DNA of 64,000 nt from Cynocephalus volans (GCF_027409185.1 NC_084464.1:42941095-43005094); one strand, 5' to 3'; counted from the first letter of the stretch, positions 34,365-47,519 are shown. Program-made: numbers and translations. The notes: generated by a model from the sequence alone, not told the origin.

Positions 34365-34680
34365 ACCTTCCAGTCTCAGTTTAAACGTCAGTTTCTAAGG
34401 AAGGCCTTCCCTGATACCCCATTCTGTGTTAAGTCTTCTGGCTCTACCTTCCTATGGTCACCTGTTCTCCCCCTTTTGTAAGAGTTATCACCTCATTCCC
34501 CGGTATTTCATGTCTGTCTGTCTGAGCTCCATAAGGCAGGAGGCATCTCTATCTGGGTGGTTGCAGTATCCCTGGGGTACTGCAGTGGGCTATTACAGTG
34601 CTTGGCACCTAGTAAGAAATCGGTGTATATTAGCTTTTATTGGTAGAGGCTCAATGAATTTCCATTGACCTGAGTTGTTC
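34365..34680 (+). repeat. L2 LINE 3' end
   Basis: Contains 'aaggaaggccttccctgata', 'gagctccataaggcaggagg' and 'acagtgcttggcacctagta'. Confidence 0.6.
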
Positions 34681-36756
34681 TCACACAGTTCTCAGATAGT
34701 ATATGTATTTTGTTGTCCAGTTATTTTATTTTATTTTATTTATTTTTTGGCTTTTATTGTCTAATTTGAATTGAAATCTCTCAGAGGGGTCCTGCCTGGT
34801 CCTTTCTTTGAATCCCTTATGCTGTGCCCATCATGGGCTTCTTCCTTCAGAAACACTCCATAGATGATCATTAATTGATCTCCCCATAATAAATTCCCAA
34901 TAGGCATCACGTTTGAAGTAACAATTATATTTAAAAGAATATGTTATATAGCAGGATAGTTTATTATGAATTTAATATAATAATAATCTATTGAAGATTA
35001 AAAAGGAATGAAGGTATTTTTCTCTTCTACCTCCTCTGGGTAGCCAGGACTTTGATTCCTTGAAGCTGTGGATTTCCTGACTCCTGAAGGGTTTTGCTTT
35101 TTTGTGTGTTTTAGAAACAGGAAGAACCAGGCTGGGTGGGGCTCTAAAGGAAACCTAAACAGGCCTTGTTTTTGGAAGGTGCTGGATGTCTTCTCTGAGA
35201 GGGGAGGATGTGGGGCAGTAGCCTACCCTTTTGTTGACTCTTGGGCCTCTGGGGACTCAGAGAAAAGGGAGGGCGTGCAGTTTCTTCAGGGCATGCGGAG
35301 ACCTGGGCCTGTTCCAAAGCAGCCCTCAGATGGACTGGCTACCAGGGTCCGTGAGAGCTGGGCTGGAGCGCTCTGGATGGGGCACTTTCAAGGCCTCAGC
35401 AAGTGCCTCCAGCCCCACCAAGGCCAGATCAAGACTGTAGAGAAGCCCTGAAAATATTATGGTGCCCTCCACCCCAATGTAATTTAAAACAACCAACCAT
35501 GTGAAGCCACACACAGCTTTAAGCATGTCCTGTCGACCTGTGACCTTTCCTAGGAGCACGGCTGCTTTGATATTTTCCTTCTCTCTCCATCTCCTCCTCC
35601 TCCTTTTCTTCTTCTTCTTGTCAAATATCAAATAACTTCCACAGCTGTTTTTTGTGTTTTGTTTGTTTCTCTCCTGGCATGCTTGGGAGATTAGGAACTG
35701 CCCAGGGCAGCAAACGGCCTGACTTCTGATGGAGCCTACAGGCCTGGGCAGTTGCTAATCTCCCAAGCATGCCAGGAGCAGGCAGTGCTGACTACCTGGC
35801 CTGAGGGGCAGACTCTTCTCTGCTTCCTCAGTACTGCGTGAGCCCGGGCAGCTCCTATGACCCAAGGGAGGGAAGCATGAAAACTGTTAGACACCAGAAT
35901 TTCAGTCAGTGATGGTCAGGGCTGAAGCCAGATTGGATTTGAGTGAATCCATAAAGAAATAGGACATTACTTGTAACTCAAGAGCTGTGGAGCAATCATG
36001 CCTATTACATATATATGGACATACATGCCTACATATACATAAATGTTTCTAGATAGAGAAGGAGCTAGTAATAATATGACTTCTGGAAAGTAGGACTGAG
36101 TCTATCTTTTTTTTTTTTTGAATGTTTGAGTATAAAAAAAGTGAACAGATGTTATTTACATGATAAAAGTGTACTTCAGAAATTAAAATGACAGCAATAA
36201 TAAACTCATCAGATTGCTAAATTCTTCAAACTGTAGGCCAGCTGGAGACTCTGCTTTCTAGGAGGGGTGAGCTTGTGACCCAGGCCTGGGCTGTCAGGGG
36301 GCAGTGCTGCAGTCCAGCTGTGGCGTGTCCTGTAGCAGCTGGACAGGAAGCTAGACACAGACTAGTGTGCCAAGATGGATCAGGCCTGTGCTAGAACATT
36401 CCTTTGCTCTGTCAATGAGCACCCACGTGGTCTCTAAATTCCACACTCTGGGGATATAGGCATGAGCAAAGCAGACTAGGTTCTCCACCCCCCCACCAAC
36501 TTAGAGTCTGAAGGAGGGGATGTGTGGATCACCCTGGCCCCGCAGGAGAACAAGGAAGGAGAGTGCAAAGCATAGAGGGCCCAGGAAGATCTCCAGGTCT
36601 GGTATGGGGGCAGCGTGGGGACGGGGGTGGTGTGCCTTTTCCAGGGCAGCCAGTTCCTTAGTGCCTCCTTTCAGGAGCTCCTCTGTGCTCCTTGAGAAGC
36701 TGCAAGGTTTCTTTGAAATTACAAATTAAAAAAATGTTTTTTAATTTAATTTTTAA
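34681..36756. other. Gene-free stretch containing a near-perfect inverted repeat
   Basis: Apart from the inverted repeat at 35671-35778 it has a polypyrimidine tract (35578-35620), a 10-bp inverted repeat around that tract and no identified transposon. No coding exon is supported. Confidence 0.45.
35671..35778. repeat. 36-bp inverted repeat, potential hairpin RNA
   Basis: Arms 35671-35706 and 35743-35778 are complementary at 35 of 36 positions; the one mismatch is between 35695 and 35754. The loop is 36 bases (35707-35742). Pairing stops sharply at both ends. It has no CYN or other repeat signature that I recognise. Transcribed on either strand it would give a long stem-loop like a young microRNA precursor. 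Expression is unknown. Confidence 0.85.
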
Positions 36757-38080
36757 AAATAGTAAAACTGACCTTTTAAAATTCTATGAATTTAACACAT
36801 GTAGCTATTCATGTAATCACCACCACAATCAGTCACGTAAGCACCACAACTGATACAGAACAGCTCCATCACCAAAATCTTCCTCATGCCACCCGTTTGT
36901 AGTCACATCCCCCTCCTGCGTCCCACACACCCCTTGATATTCTGATCTACTCTCTGTTGCTGTAGTTTTGTCTTTTCAAAAATGTCACATAGGGCCGGCC
37001 TGTGGCTCACTTGGGAGAGTGTGGTGCTGATGACACCAAGGCCACGGGTTCGGATCCCTATATAGAAATGGCCGGTTAGCTCACTTTGGTGAGCGTGGTG
37101 CTGATAACACCAAGTCAAGAGTTAAGATCCCCTTACTGGTCATCTTTAAAAAAAAAAAGAAATGTCACATAAATGGAATCATAGAGGGTGTAACCTTTTG
37201 AGACCAGCCTTTTTCAGTCAGCATAGCACCTCTGAGATTCATTCAGGTTGATGCACAGATCAATAACTTGTGTCTTCGTATTGCTGGATAGTGTTCCACG
37301 GTATGGACACGCCAAGTTATCCACTTACGCATTTTAACCTGGTTTTTTTTCTTGATCAAAACAATGTTGTTAATATGTTTATTACTACAAATCCTAATTA
37401 TTGTTTATGCCCTTTGCCCAATCTCTCCACACTGCCCCACCTCCCCACCCCCCAGTTTTTGGTAATTACAAATAAAGCCACTGTGAACAATTAGTGAACA
37501 GAATTAGTGAATGTGTTTTTGTATGAACACATTTTTATTTCTCTCAGGTAAATATGTAGGGAATTGTTAAGTCATACGGTAAGTTTATGTCTAACTTTAA
37601 AAGAGATTGCCAAACTGTGTTCCAGAGTACCTGTACCATTTTGCATTCTGCCAGCAATGTCCGAGAGTTCCGGTTGCTCTGTATCTTGACCAGCACCTTG
37701 TAGTGCTGTCAGTATTTTTTATTTTATTCATCCTAATAAGTCTGTAGTGGTAATTCATCATAGTTTTCATTTGCATGTCCCTAGAGGCTAATAATGCTGA
37801 GTATCTTTTTATGTGCTTACTTGCCTTTCTTATATCCTCTTCAGTGAAGTGTCTGTTGAAGTCTTTTGCTTATTTTTAAATAGAGTTGTTTGATTTCTTG
37901 CTGTTTGAGAGTTCTTTATATATTCTGGATATACATCCTCTGTTGGCTATGTGATTTGCAAGTATTTTCTCCCATTTGGCCCCTTGTTTTTTCATTCTGT
38001 TAACAGGATCTCTTGCACAGTAAATATTTTTATTTTGATGAAGAAGCTTTCTTTTCCTTTTTCTCTCCCCTCCCCCCCAC
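36757..38080 (+). repeat. L1M-type LINE 3' region, split by a CYN dimer
   Basis: The blocks 'aatggaatcatagagggtgt', 'ttccagagtacctgtaccat' and 'tgatttgcaagtattttctc' follow L1M order. Confidence 0.7.
36992..37159 (+). mobile_element. CYN-type SINE, dimer (main subfamily)
   Basis: Starts gggccggcctgtggctcact; the second unit starts near 37070. The duplication aaatgtcacata is at 36980-36991 and 37160-37171. Confidence 0.93.
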
Positions 38081-38089
38081 TAGAAAAAG

Positions 38090-38335
38090 GTTTCTTCTTA
38101 TTACTTATTTTTATTGAGATATGACTAACACATTGCAAAATGTGCAAATCTTAAGTGTACAGCTTGATAGGTTTTTACATTTGTATTTACCCATTTAATC
38201 ACCATCCAGGCAACATAGCATCAGCCCAGAAGGCTTCCTTGTTCCCCTTTCCAGTAAAATACAACAACCTCTTCCTTGCCCTCCTCTGAAATAACCACCA
38301 TTCTGCTTTCTATCACCATAGATTGGATTTGCCTG
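38090..38335 (+). repeat. L1M-type LINE fragment
   Basis: Contains 'ttattgagatatgactaaca' and 'taaccaccattctgctttct', another L1M 3' piece directly after the first. Confidence 0.6.
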
Positions 38336-39570
38336 GAAGGTTTTTAATGACTGTGCTCTAAGTTTTATGACCTACCTGGTTTTGTCTTGGGTATTGGAAG
38401 TCTTCCAGTCACTTGGAGAGAGATTCCGATGTCCCTCAACCAGATGTCACATGAGGCTGGTGAGCAGAGCTGGATTTCTTATCCTCTTACTTCCTGAGTG
38501 CCAGCAAGCCAGGCCTCACAGCAGGGTCCAAAAGGTTGGTAGATGATGGCAGAAAAGGCCTAAGCACCCTAAAAATCCAATGAAGGGGGAAGGGCACAGT
38601 TTTAGGAATCAAAAGACCTAGGTTCAGTCCCTCTCTCTGACACTTACATGTTTTTAAACAAACCACGTAAACTTCTTGAGCTTCAGCCACCTCATCTGTA
38701 AAACTGGAGCAGTAATATCCACTGAGATTATTAGGCCTGTTCACAAATTTTGAGTCCCTCTCTCCTTCTAGGTATATAGAAAAATTGTACTTTACTGCTC
38801 CATTTAACTCTTGCTAATTAACCCAGGAATGGCTATGTGACTTACTTTGACCAATTAACATGTGTCTCTTCCGTGCAGGGGTTTTAAAATCTCATGGGTG
38901 CTTTTCCACACTCTTTTCTCCTTCTATTATGGCAACTGGTGATATTCTAGATAGTGGCTGATCTGTCAACCAGGGTTCTGGGGTTAGGACAATGACAGCT
39001 CAGAGCAGAGCCTCAGCCAACTGGATACGTGGCATGAGCAATAAAGAAAATTTTGTTGCGTAAAGCCACTGAGATTTGGGTTTGTTACTGAAGTATAACT
39101 TAGCCTGCTTGGATGATATACCATATAACAGACTTATTACCAAAATTACATGAAATAAAATGTATGGAACTTCTTGGTACCTAATAAGTCTTGATTTCCT
39201 TCTTTTCAAACTCTTCTTTCTTTCTGAGGAGTCATGAACCCAGGGATACTCTTACCAGCCTAGAACCCTTGCTAAGAGGCAAGAGAACAGATAACCACTC
39301 GATCACAAAAGAAAGATGGAGGAAAGGATGTAGAGCAACAAATGTGCAGAAGTATGACACAGAGCAAGGCAGAAAAACAAAGTGATAAAGAAGGAGAGGC
39401 AAAGTATAAGAACAGGGAGGAGAGAGGTACAGAGGTGGTTCTAACCCCCACCCCCAAGCAAATGGAAACTGTATCTCTTTGAGTTGTTCACCCAACCCCA
39501 GTCAAACAGCATCATCTGTTATGCTAGGTGAACAAACAAGCTTTGGCTAATGTAGTTCCTGTTCACCCAT
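38336..39570. other. Gene-free stretch with a MIR
   Basis: A MIR at about 38600-38720 ('aacttcttgagcttcagcca'). Nothing else is identified. Confidence 0.4.
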
Positions 39571-39574
39571 TTAT

Positions 39575-40080
39575 CAGTCTTTCCACCCAGTGTTTACTGA
39601 GCACCTACTGTGTGCTGCCACTGTGCTTGTGCTGGGTATACAGAGAAAAGCAAGACCCCGTGCTGGCCTCTGCCTTCAAGAATCCCCGAGTCTGGTGTAA
39701 AACGGACACAAGAACAGTTAGGGCACAATCTAGTCTGCAATGATGGAAGTGCCCATGAGGAATTAGGGAAGGAGAAGGGAACCAGGCTTTGCACATGGGA
39801 GTCAGAGAGGGCTTTCTGGAAGTCATGAGTCTAGGTGTCTTGCAGGATAACTGGGAGTTAGCCAGGGTACCATTCGTGAGGGGGAAGAGAGGCATGCTGG
39901 GCAGAGGGGCAACAGGAGCCAGATGGTGCAGGTGAGAAGCTGCAGGTAGTTTGAGGTTGCTGGAACTTTGATGAGTGGCAGTGGGCAGGAGATGAGCCTG
40001 GAGAGGGCTATCACAGAGAATCAAATGTCTTGTTCAAGTGTTAGTCTTTCAATGGATGGGCTAGGGGAGATTGAGCTGTT
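39575..40080 (-). repeat. L2 LINE, reverse orientation
   Basis: 'ttactgagcacctactgtgt', 'tgctgggtatacagagaaaa' and 'gagggctttctggaagtcat' follow reversed L2 order. Confidence 0.6.
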
Positions 40081-40224
40081 AAACATGGTCAGATTTTAGG
40101 CACAATTGCTCTGCCTGCTGTGTGGACAGTGGATTGGGGCAGTATGTCTTTGCATGAGGTTCCTTGGGATTGACCTGAACACCCCAGCCAGCACCTGCAA
40201 GGGGACAAAACGGCCTCAGGAAGA

Positions 40225-40440
40225 ATCATCCTGGTCAATGCTTAGTGAGTGCTGCTGTGTGCCTGGCATTGTTCTATGTGCTTTACGTGGAATAACTCAC
40301 TCATCCTCCTAACAATCCATGACACGGCTATTTTCAATATCCCCATTTTGACTGTGAGGTAACGGGGCACAGAGAGGTTAAGTCATGTGTCCTGGCGGCA
40401 GAGCTAGTCATCGGCAAGTCTGCTTTCACGTGGCGCAGGC
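40225..40440 (+). repeat. MIR SINE
   Basis: 'gtgcctggcattgttctatg', 'gcacagagaggttaagtcat' and the cagagctagt block are MIR core motifs. Confidence 0.7.
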
Positions 40441-41690
40441 TGCCCGCTCCGGGATCAGCCTGTAACCGCTGTCCATCCTGCCTCCCCGATCTGCTTCCCT
40501 CAGGAGGGCTCTGGCAGAGGCAGACTTTTGCACTGGCATCCTGCTGCATGAAATCTTTCACACAGATGGCCTCATTCCAGCCTTGCAATAATAGCTTCTG
40601 TGAAGTAGGAATTATTATTCACAGTTAAAAAAAAGTGACTGAGGGAAATCCAATGATTTGTCAAAGGTCAGAAGTTAGGTGGCAGAAGTCCTACTCAGAC
40701 TTACGTCTTCTGACTCTGAGTCCAGGGCTCCCTCTCACGTTATCAGTTGGTGATGCTGTGGCCACCCCATGCTCAACACATTGTATGATTGCGAGGTCAG
40801 GGCACCTTCCACTGCTACTCAGCTGCAGTCTAGGAAAATGCTCTTCTGGGCTGAGGGAGAGAGTCACAGAGAAATGTGTTGCTGGCATCGATTTCCTATG
40901 GTTGGGCAATGGCTTCCGCCATCTGGACCAGGTGACGTCAGCTGTCTGGATTTCGGCCAGTGTTCTCTGGCCCAGGAAACAGACTTCCGGGCTGGCCGGG
41001 GCTCCGAGCTATCTCTGGCCTCCTGTAGGCAAGGTCTCTCAATTTGCAAAGTGAGGAATTGAAAAATCAGATCCCAGGGAAGATTTCATGATAAAAAAAT
41101 CAGATAAAAAATAGAGATGTTCAGGGGACACAGGGTAGGGGTGAGCAAGGGCCCCTCAATCTAGGGTCTGGAGCCTTTCTTGGGGCAAGAGGGGAGGATC
41201 CAGAATCAGAGTGGGAGGTTGAAGGGTTTGTGACTAACAGACTCAAGTAAATTGGGGGTGGATGGGAGAAAGATAAGCAAAGCTAAGGAAATCTGGAAAA
41301 AGATAGACATAAAGATACAAATATAGAAGGTCAAAAACAGGCCAAGAATTGAAGGTTCATCTCAACCCTCATGTGCTTTTCTGTGGACACTAAGTCTGGA
41401 ACAAATCAATAACGCAGGGATATAAGCAGACCCCGTGCCATTATTTTTTGAATTGTAAAAATATAACAGTTGGATAAAAAACCCCTAAACAACAGATAAA
41501 TGTGTTAAAGTAGAAAGTTAAGTTGTCCCTCCTCACCTGTCCCCCATTCCCAACCCCCCTCTCCAGGCCTGGCTCATAAGTGTTGCTGCTGACTTTGGCC
41601 GACCCTCCAGCCAGTGCTCATCGCCTTTAATCCTCCCTGGGACCCTAAGGGGTAAGAACTATTACTATGCCTTTATAAAAAAACCAAACC
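40441..41690. other. Gene-free stretch
   Basis: Mostly unassigned. A MIR-like fragment is at about 40585-40720. Overlapping ORFs here are short and in conflicting frames. Confidence 0.4.
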
Positions 41691-41699
41691 AACCAACCA

Positions 41700-42270
41700 A
41701 CAAACAAAAAACTGTGATAACATAGGCATTTTATATACTTACAATTTACTGTTCTAACCATTTGTAAGTGCACAGTTCAGTGGTGATAAGCACATCCACA
41801 TTGTTGTGTAGCCATCACCACCATCTGTCTCCAGAGCTTTTTCATCTTCCCCAGCTGACACTCTGCTCTCGGTGAACAGTATCCCCCCATACCGTTTCCT
41901 CAGCCCCTGGCCACCACCATTCTACTTTCTGTCTCTATGAATTTAACTACTCAAGAAACCTCATATAAGTGGAATCATATAATATTTTTCCTTTTGCGAT
42001 TGGCTTTTATTTAAGCATAATGTCTTCAAGATTCATCCACATTATGTCAGCATATGCCAGAAATCTCTTTCTTTTTAAGACTGAATAATATTCCATTGTG
42101 TGTGTGTGTGTGTGTGTGTGAGTGTGTGTATGTATACATATATACCACATTTTATTTATCAGCGTCTATTGATGGACACTTGGATTACTTCCACCTTTTG
42201 GCTCTTATGAATAATGCTGCTATGAATGTGGGTATACAAATATCTGTTCAAGCTTTGGCTTTATTTTTAA
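41700..42270 (+). repeat. L1M-type LINE 3' region, first of two
   Basis: 'gtaagtgcacagttcagtgg', 'ccaccattctactttctgtc' and 'gactgaataatattccattg', with a (TG)n tract at 42097-42130. Confidence 0.72.
42097..42130 (+). repeat. (TG)n microsatellite
   Basis: About 12 clean TG units followed by an interrupted tail, inside L1M sequence. Confidence 0.9.
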
Positions 42271-43500
42271 TAATAGCTGTGTTAGGATAGAATTCCCATA
42301 CCATACAATTCACCCTCTTAAAGTGTACAATGAAATTTTTCATACATTCACAGAGTTATGCAACCATCACCACAGTCAATTTTAAAACATTTTAATCATT
42401 CCCAAAAGAAACTCTATACACATTAATGATCACTCCTAATTTTCCCCCAATCCTTCCCCCCCCCATTCCTAAGCAACCACTAATCAACTTTTTGTCTTTA
42501 TAGATTTGTCTGCTCTGGACATTTTATATAAATGGAATCATATAATATGTAACATTTCATGTATGGCTTACTTCATTTAGCTTAATGTTTTCAAGGTTCT
42601 TCCATGTTGTAGGATTTAACAGTACTGCAGTTCTTCTCTTGCTGAATACTAATTAATTGTGTGGATATACCACATTTTATTTATCCATTCATCAGGTGAT
42701 GGACATTTGCATTGTCTCCACATTTTTGGCTGTTGTGAATAACGCTGGTATGAACATTCATGTAGAAGATTTTGTGTAGACAAATGTTTTCATTTCTTTT
42801 GGGTATAAACCCAGGAGTAGAATTTCTAGGTCATATGTTAACTCTATGTTAAACCTTTTGAGGAACCTCTGGACTGTTTTCCAAAGTAGCTGCACCATTC
42901 GACATTCCTACCAGCAGTGTATGAGGGTTCCAATTTCTTCAACCTGTCTTTTTGATTCTAGCCATCTTAGTGAGTATGAAGTGGTATCTTGTGGTGGTTT
43001 AGATTTGCATTTCCCTGATGGTCAAGGAAGTTGAACATCTTTTCATGCAGTTATTGGCCATTTGTACATCTTTGGAGAAATGTTGTTTTAGATCCTTCAC
43101 CCATTTTTAAATTGGGTTATTTGTCTTTTATTATTGAATTGTAAGAGTTCTTCATATACTTGAAATACAAGTCCCTTAAGTGATAAATGATTCACAAATT
43201 TTCCATTCCATTCTGTGGGTCTTTTTCACTTTTTTAGGTGTCTTTTGAAATACAAAAGGTTTAAATTTTGATGAAGTCCAATTTATCTATTTTTCTTGTG
43301 TTGCTTATGCATTTGGCCATAACATAGAAACCACTTCCTGAAATATGGTCACAAAAATTTACACTTATGTTTCCTCCTAAGAATTGAATGTTTTAGCTCT
43401 TATATTTAGGCCTTTGATCCATTTTGAGTTAGTTTTTGTATATGTGGTAGGAGTCCAACTTTATTCTTTTGCATTTACATATCCAGTTGTCTCAGCATTG
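42271..43500 (+). repeat. L1M-type LINE 3' region, second of two
   Basis: The same 5' blocks restart ('aaagtgtacaatgaaatttt', 'acaaatgttttcatttcttt') and run on to 'ggagtccaactttattcttt'. Two related L1 ends therefore lie in tandem. Confidence 0.72.
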
Positions 43501-43553
43501 GTATGCCTTCTTTTTTTTTTTTTTTTGACACTGATGAAAAAATTGTAAGCTCT

Positions 43554-43714
43554 GGGCCGGCCTGTGGCTCACTCGGGAGAGTGCGGTGTTGAGAACACCA
43601 AGGCCACAGGTTCGGATCCCATATAGGGATGGCCGGTTCGCTTGAGCGTGGTGCTGACAACACCAGGCCAAGGGTTGAGATCCCCTTACCGGTCATCTTT
43701 TAAAAAAAAAAAAA
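43554..43714 (+). mobile_element. CYN-type SINE, dimer (main subfamily)
   Basis: Starts gggccggcctgtggctcact and ends in a 14-base A-run. The flanks aattgtaagctc and aattataagctc differ by one base. Confidence 0.9.
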
Positions 43715-44155
43715 AATTATAAGCTCCACAAGTAAAAGGACTGTGCCTGGTTTCGCTCACCATGGTCTCCCCAGGATCCACTTATCCCCAAGCTGGACAC
43801 ATACAAGAGGCTCAGTAAGTACAGGCTCAAGAGATGAATATATGAGTGACAGGCTCAGAGAGCTTAAATAACTCACGTAGGTCAGTCAGCTGGAGAGTGC
43901 CCAGACATGGTTCAAACCCAGATCTTTTTATTCATTTCTAATTAAGAGTTTTTGTACTTCTAAGTTTTTGAAACTTTCTCCGGTTACCAAGAGCTCTTTG
44001 CCACAAGAAACCAGATTCCATCAAAGTTTCATTTGCTGCCCCTCCCTGTATCATCCCACTTGTTCCAGTGTTTGTGAACAGCCGAACTTCTCAAATCTAG
44101 TGAGCCTCTGACTCCTCCTCCCCCAGCCCAGCCACAGAGAAAAAGGTTCTACTTT

Positions 44156-44324
44156 CTTTTTTTTTTTTAAAGATGACTGGTAAGGGGATCTTAATCCTTG
44201 ACTTGATGTTGTCAGCACCACGTTCTCCCAGGTGAGCGAACTGGCCATCCCCATATAGGGATCTGAACCTGTGGCCTTGGTGTTATCAGCACCACACTCT
44301 CCCAAGTGAGCCATGGGCCAGCCC
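44156..44324 (-). mobile_element. CYN-type SINE, dimer (main subfamily)
   Basis: Poly(T) then two reverse units ending gccatgggccagccc. No clear target-site duplication. Confidence 0.9.
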
Positions 44325-46980
44325 TATGGCAGTTTTATAGTTGGAAAGTTCTAGATATCTGACCACAGCTTCCTGGTGCACGACTGTACCATAAAATCCC
44401 CATGAGTGTTTGGTGTAACCATTATTATGGGGCTTGGTTTGATGTGGGAGGCATTTTGAGTATGCAGAAAGCTTTCTGTGCTCTGCCCTGTGTGAAGCAC
44501 AGCCTTGGTGAAGCCCGATGCCCTTGCTCTGGTGTTGATGTGGTGCTCTCTTTTTGGACCATGGTTTTCGATTCTGGGTATAGCTTGCCATCTAGGAGGA
44601 GAATGAAACCAGGTGACACAGACCCCAGCTATAGAAAATGTTGATGGGCTCACCTCTAGGAAGGAGGACAGGGAGAACCTTGAAGGGAAGAAGAGCTGTG
44701 CTCCTCAAAGGGGTCCAAAGTTAAAGCCAAGATTGGGTTGACTTACCATCCCCCATCTTGACAGTGTTGAGTTTGGGCTCCCCTTGTTGGACCCTTTGGA
44801 AAATAATTCTTTGAACTATGGGAAAATTAGGCTAGAGCTGAGGGCAAAAAAAAAAAAAAAAGAAAAATGGACATTTATCGAAAGTTTGCTCCAAATATAT
44901 ATTAGGTATTTTATTTAGGTATCTCATTTCTTCCTCAAAGTAATCCTACCTGTACGTCATATCTATCCTACTTTGAAGAGTTGAAGGTTGAAAGTTTCCC
45001 AGACTCACACAAGGATTTGAACTTGAGCTTTCCTGACTCCCAGAAGTCTATACTCTTTCTTCAGCACTCTGAGCCAAGGGAGGAAGAAATGGTCCCCTCC
45101 CTCCCTTCGCTTCCATGGGATCTATTACTCATTTTGTCAAGACATCCTGGAGCCCAGGGAAATTCTGGTGATTCCCCGAGCTAGAGCTGGAGCCAGCTCA
45201 GACTGACTGGTGAGAGTGATTGGTAAATATCCAGGAATTTTGCAAGCTGGTTGTTAAACTGTTGGTGATTAGAAATCGGTCATGGGATGGAGTGTTTACA
45301 CCACAGAAATTTGTAACTGCTACACATCAGGGATCTCCATCTCCCCTACAGCTGGCTTACTCGCACGTCAAGGTCCTGAACTCTCCTCTGAGGTCATGAA
45401 TGCGCCTAACAGAGCACCAACCTTGAGGCCCAGAGTGAGAGCTGAGAGGACGGGGCCCATTCCCAGTGCTCACAAACTCTCATCTGCAGGTGGAGGAAGG
45501 GTAGACCTATCTGTTAGAAAATGAGGAAGTATGTGCTCATAGGAGAGAGAAAAGAGGCTGTAGGATGTCAGTTATTCATGAATGAACAAAGTACCAACAT
45601 TTTTAATCAATAGGGTTTTGAGCCGAGGGTTTATGGCTTGTTATTAGAGTCTTTTTCTTTCAGAGCAATGAAATGGGAGGTCTAATTCATGAAGAAACTA
45701 GAAAAGTGTCCTGGATTGGGGGCAAGGGTGAAGGAGACCTCCTCTTCTGTGGAGGGAAAGCTGACTTTGAGCCTGAGGCCTTGGGGTGGGAAGCAGTTTG
45801 TGGACCATATTCCTGACCCAGAGATTATAGTTGGGGTCCTTTGCCTGCCAGCTGGTGACCTTCCTCTGTCAGGGTCCCCAGATTACCAAGGGCTACAGGG
45901 TCTGCAAAGAACAGAACAACTCTAAGCACCAGGGGATAAATCTCCAGAGATGACTCCAACTCTGCTTTGGGTCACCCATTTGAGGACTGGAGTCAGGGGC
46001 CTTCCTTGGCTAGTTTCAATGCTGCAAAGAAACAGCAACCTTCCATAATAAAATAAGAGGCCCGTTCCTTGTGGTGGGAAGTGGGGAATGCATCTCCATG
46101 GATAGGGGAAGCCTTCTCTTTCCAGCCCTGCCATGTCCCCAGAGGTTTCCCTGTCCCCTTGTGACTGTGAACAAGCACAGCACAGCCCATCAGCACTGCA
46201 GAGCCCCAGAATAATTAAATAGGACTTCCCTACAGGCCCAGGGCTAAGAAAAGGGAAAGCAAAGGCTTGAGCAGCAGGTAACCAGATGATCTGATTCACA
46301 GGACACCTCAGCCCACAGGCAATTTCAGGGATTGCTCCTTCCTTGCTCATGGCTCGCTGCCTCCCTGCCTAGAGACTCCCTGAGTGACTAGAGAAGGTTA
46401 GAGACACATGAACTTCCCACTCCTGCAGCTTAAGTCTCCGTTTCTGAGTTCCAGGTCCCTGTCTGAAGGCCCACCTCACTTACACCTTCCTGAGCCCAGA
46501 ATGTCCATGTCTTTCAGAGACCACTCTATTCCCAGGCATGTGACTGAATCCTACAAGGTACGGTGGGAAAGCCACTGTCTCCAGGTAATGCCCAAACAGT
46601 GAAGGGCGGAATGGGGTGTGGTCATTTGTTCCAGATATTGTTGACTCTCTTGAGGTTCAATTCAGGTCTAGAGATTGTGATCAAAGGAACACCCAGATTG
46701 GGTGGGTGTGTACAGGGCAAGAGCTATGAGACTGATGTGACATTTAGGATTAATTAGTCCCTTCTGTGGGGCAGGCTTGCACCTGCTGGTACTGCTCCCG
46801 GGCTGGGGCGGGCCCGGGCTGACCTCACCGGCAAGGCGGACACTGGAAGGTATGTGCAATGGGAGGGAGGCTTGAACTAAGAGGCTACTGGTTTCTGTTC
46901 AGCAGAGGTTAGCACTTTGTGGCACAGAAACTGATGATCAGTTAAGTATTGGCTGATCACCAACCCTGCACTGCCTCTTT
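44325..46980. other. Gene-free stretch
   Basis: No exon supported and few recognisable repeats (MIR-like sequence near 44880-45060). 46760-46850 is a short GC-rich spot. Confidence 0.4.
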
Positions 46981-46989
46981 GAGAAAACC

Positions 46990-47320
46990 TGCTCCTACAG
47001 CTTGTTCACATCTATGCATTCGATAAATATGTAGTAAGTTTCTCTTAGGTGCTAGGTGCTGCCCAAGACACTGGATATAACAGTGAACAGGACAGCCTGT
47101 CTTGCCCCCATAGAGGTTGCAGGACAATAGGAAGAAAGACACTGAACAAGTAATTAAAGGGTGATTGATGGGTGTTATGAAGAAAAAGTGCAGGTTACCT
47201 AATTTAGTCTGGGGTGATAAGGAATGCCTGCTGAAGAAGATATCATTTAAGCATACCTGAGGAATTAGCATGAGTGAAAATAGAAACTCCAAGAGAACCA
47301 TGTCTGACTTGTTTACTAGA
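46990..47320 (-). repeat. L2 LINE, reverse orientation
   Basis: 'aggtgctaggtgctgcccaa', 'ataacagtgaacaggacagc' and 'gaagaagatatcatttaagc' match reversed L2. Confidence 0.6.
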
Positions 47321-47519
47321 GCCAGTGCCTGGCATGGACTAGGCACCGATATGTTTGGTTGAAAGAATGTAGAAATCTAGCTGAATAAAGTGTGTGTGTG
47401 GGGGGGGGGGGCGCGTAGTTAACCGCCCTTTAGCTCACTTTGGCAAATAGCTCTTGTAAAACTGCCAATGCTCTAACTAATAATAGGTAAGACAGTGGTA
47501 TTAATGAGATGCACATCTT

